Part shown: positions 62,026-64,000 of the stretch, in pieces | Position numbering within the stretch: the stretch's first letter is position 1 | How the letters are laid out: each line of letters starts with the position of its first letter | NCBI GenBank assembly: GCA_012064415.1 | Contig: SSNU01000150.1 | Span: 1-64,000, forward strand | Origin: Gyrodactylus bullatarudis | Lineage: Eukaryota; Platyhelminthes; Monogenea; Gyrodactylidea; Gyrodactylidae | Direction: 5' to 3' | DNA length: 64,000 nt | Position numbers and translations under genes: made by a program | Notes under the pieces: model-generated | Database searches by the model: none | Seen by the model: only the letters and a program-made list of their open reading frames with translations | Told to the model about the DNA's origin: nothing

Positions 62026-64000
62026 ATTATTACTAATAATAACTGAGAGGAATGAAGAAAAAAATATTTCAGATCGAATTTTCGTACAAACTCTTTTGAC
62101 TATTATTTTTATGAATTTTTTTGTTCTGTAAGATGCTTAAGAACATCGGTTTTGAGCTGAACCATCGTGGTCATGTTTTAAGAAAATAAGAAATTGAAAC
62201 AGTTTCCAAAAAATACTTTGAATATTACAGGTAAACATTTGGACCCGAGTTACAATCATTTGCAAGCGAAATTAACTAAATTGAAAGATAAAATCAGTTC
62301 TATGAGTAATAATGAGGAATTTTTTTTAGAAAAAAAATTCTATATTGAAAAAAAAGATAAATACAAATATATACAAAATATCTTAATAATATCTTTAATG
62401 GAATAAAGATTATCACTATTAATTCGCTTGACACTTAACGATTTCATTTGTGTGAAAATTTCTACTGGTTCTATGAAATTCAACCATGCTGGATTTAAAA
62501 TTTTGATCAAACAAACAGTACCATCACTTGCAGGAACCAAAAACTATTTCATACCATGCACAATGTGTATTAAACATGCTTTCCTTTGAAAGAAGTAAAT
62601 TGGATGTTAGAAGAATTTGCCTAAAGTATCTACCAATGAAATCATTTTGAATGCATTCAGACAGTAATCAATCAAAAACAAATAGTAGGATTTTACAAAA
62701 ATTCTGTAACGAGATTTATCAACTTGTTTGATTTTCCATCTAAAAGTAGCAAATTTGGTTCCCTAGTCAAAAGATTTAGAAGACTAATAACTGAGTATAC
62801 AAAAATTAACCTGAGTTCAAATAAATTTAGGTATAAACTCAAATTTCTCAATTCAAAAAAGTTGAAATTTCTGTATTAATTAATTGATGAATTAATTGCT
62901 TTCATATTTCGACAGATTTTCCATCATATAAAATGTAACTCATTACATTTCGATGAAATACTCTCGTTTCATAAGAAATAAATTTGCAATCTTGTTTCGG
63001 AACAAGCAAAACAATTCCATAAAACCATTGCATAAATGCTTGAACATAAAATTTCTTGTTTCAATTAATTAAAATTATCAAATTGAAATGAACTTTCTCG
63101 ATTTTATTTAACGGCATAACTTTTGCGAAAAAATTGAAATTCGAAATAGAATCCACATCGACTAACATGATATTTGAAAGCAAAGTGTAGAGTACCTCGA
63201 TTCAATCAGGCTTCTTGAGATCCTCACACAACAACGGTCAAAATTGCTCAGATTAAGTCCATTGGAGGAAATGTTTCTGGAACTTGTTGACCGAAACATT
63301 CATACTTGCTGAAACATTTCTCAAGCTTACAACATGTTGAAGCATCTCATGAATTTGAAATTTTTGCAAAGCATTTAATCGTTTCGCGTAAGCCATGTTA
63401 GGAAATTAGAGAGAGGTCAAAAATTAATGGTATAAATAGTCCTAACTTTTAGTCTGCAATAGTATACAATGCAATGCTTATTATGCATAGACAAATTTAA
63501 AAAGTTCAATACTAAAGAATAGCTGATTGAAAATTGAATAAAAGAATGTCGGCATCGAATTTAATACAATTTCTATGTACAATGTAAAAAAACAAAGAAC
63601 TGTAATTAGCAATGAAATATTAGGTGTGCCCTTTCCCACACGCCAAACCCGAAGGACAACTGTATACTATCGAGCATAGCTTCTCAATAAAAAGTGTTAA
63701 TCAATGAGTTACAGATCATTTCTGTCTTCTTAGTATTGTAAAATGAGCTAAAATTCGAAAGCATTCTAAGTTGAGATAAACAAAGATTTGGATCTCAGTA
63801 ACCGAAGATTATGAAGCCATTGATTAATCACAATGAAGACAATTGCAATTAGAAATAATACACGAAATGAGAGCCAATCAGATTCATCCTAAAATTTTTT
63901 GTTGTTTTTTAATTTGGCATGTAAGAGAGTATGCCCGAAATAAAAGCGCTATTCCTTAAATATTAGACATTCTTCTTTTTACTAATATGCAATCAACGTT
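62026..64000. other. Gene-free AT-rich end of window
   Basis: 62143-62175 repeats the 'acatcggttttgagctga' block of 22880. About 63625-63650 ('gccctttcccacacgccaaa') resembles 6385-6410. No coding exon could be supported. Confidence 0.45.

Noticed and set aside
1..64000. CRISPR arrays, bacterial operons, tRNA or rRNA genes
   Set aside because: No regularly spaced short repeats, no Shine-Dalgarno-led gene runs and no tRNA box A/B pairs with a cloverleaf could be found.

Overview
This is an AT-rich animal nuclear genome window, most likely from a small invertebrate. The evidence is spliced protein genes with GT-AG introns, cytosolic and mitochondrial housekeeping genes, DEG/ENaC channels, UNC93-like transporters, and many eukaryotic transposons. 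A small arthropod such as a mite would fit, but I cannot prove the clade. Two assembly gaps (N) lie at 25645-25931 and 56136-56820. I saw no tRNA, rRNA, CRISPR array or prokaryotic operon.

Layout. 1-6.9 kb is AT-rich, with dispersed repeats, two inverted-repeat (MITE-like) elements and one unassigned ORF. 6.9-17.1 kb is a compact housekeeping block: RPL3(-), a beta-1,4-galactosyltransferase(-), TIMM44(-), EIF4G2/DAP5(+), an hnRNP A/B protein(-) and mitochondrial aspartyl-tRNA synthetase(+). TIMM44/EIF4G2 and hnRNP/DARS2 are head-to-head pairs. 17.3-37.2 kb holds two DEG/ENaC channel genes. The first lacks a visible second membrane segment. Between them is a transposon graveyard: a broken hAT-like transposase carrying a nested TTAA element, an intact Penelope-like element with an inverted terminal copy, a Merlin-like fragment, LINE and piggyBac remnants, and a second Penelope-like fragment. 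37.2-42.3 kb has a 5'-truncated LINE flanked by an 89-bp direct repeat, a serine protease homologue whose catalytic Ser is Asp, a GIY-YIG remnant and a 630-bp palindrome. 42.3-44.6 kb is a secreted M60-type metallopeptidase. 46.0-58.1 kb holds two tandem UNC93-like transporter genes, one complete (7 exons) and one with only its last three exons visible. 58.1-64 kb is repeats and transposon fragments.

The most unusual property is a class of ultra-short introns. Precise splice models, each supported by restored protein homology and reading frame, need introns of 24 (or 27), 25, 26, 29, 29, 32, 33 and 36 nt in five unrelated genes. Ordinary introns of 52-119 nt and repeat-filled introns up to 6.7 kb occur in the same or neighbouring genes. 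A second notable feature is the EIF4G2/DAP5 gene. It has no in-frame AUG ahead of its MIF4G domain and probably starts at a near-cognate CTG in good context; its C-terminal W2 domain is cut short.
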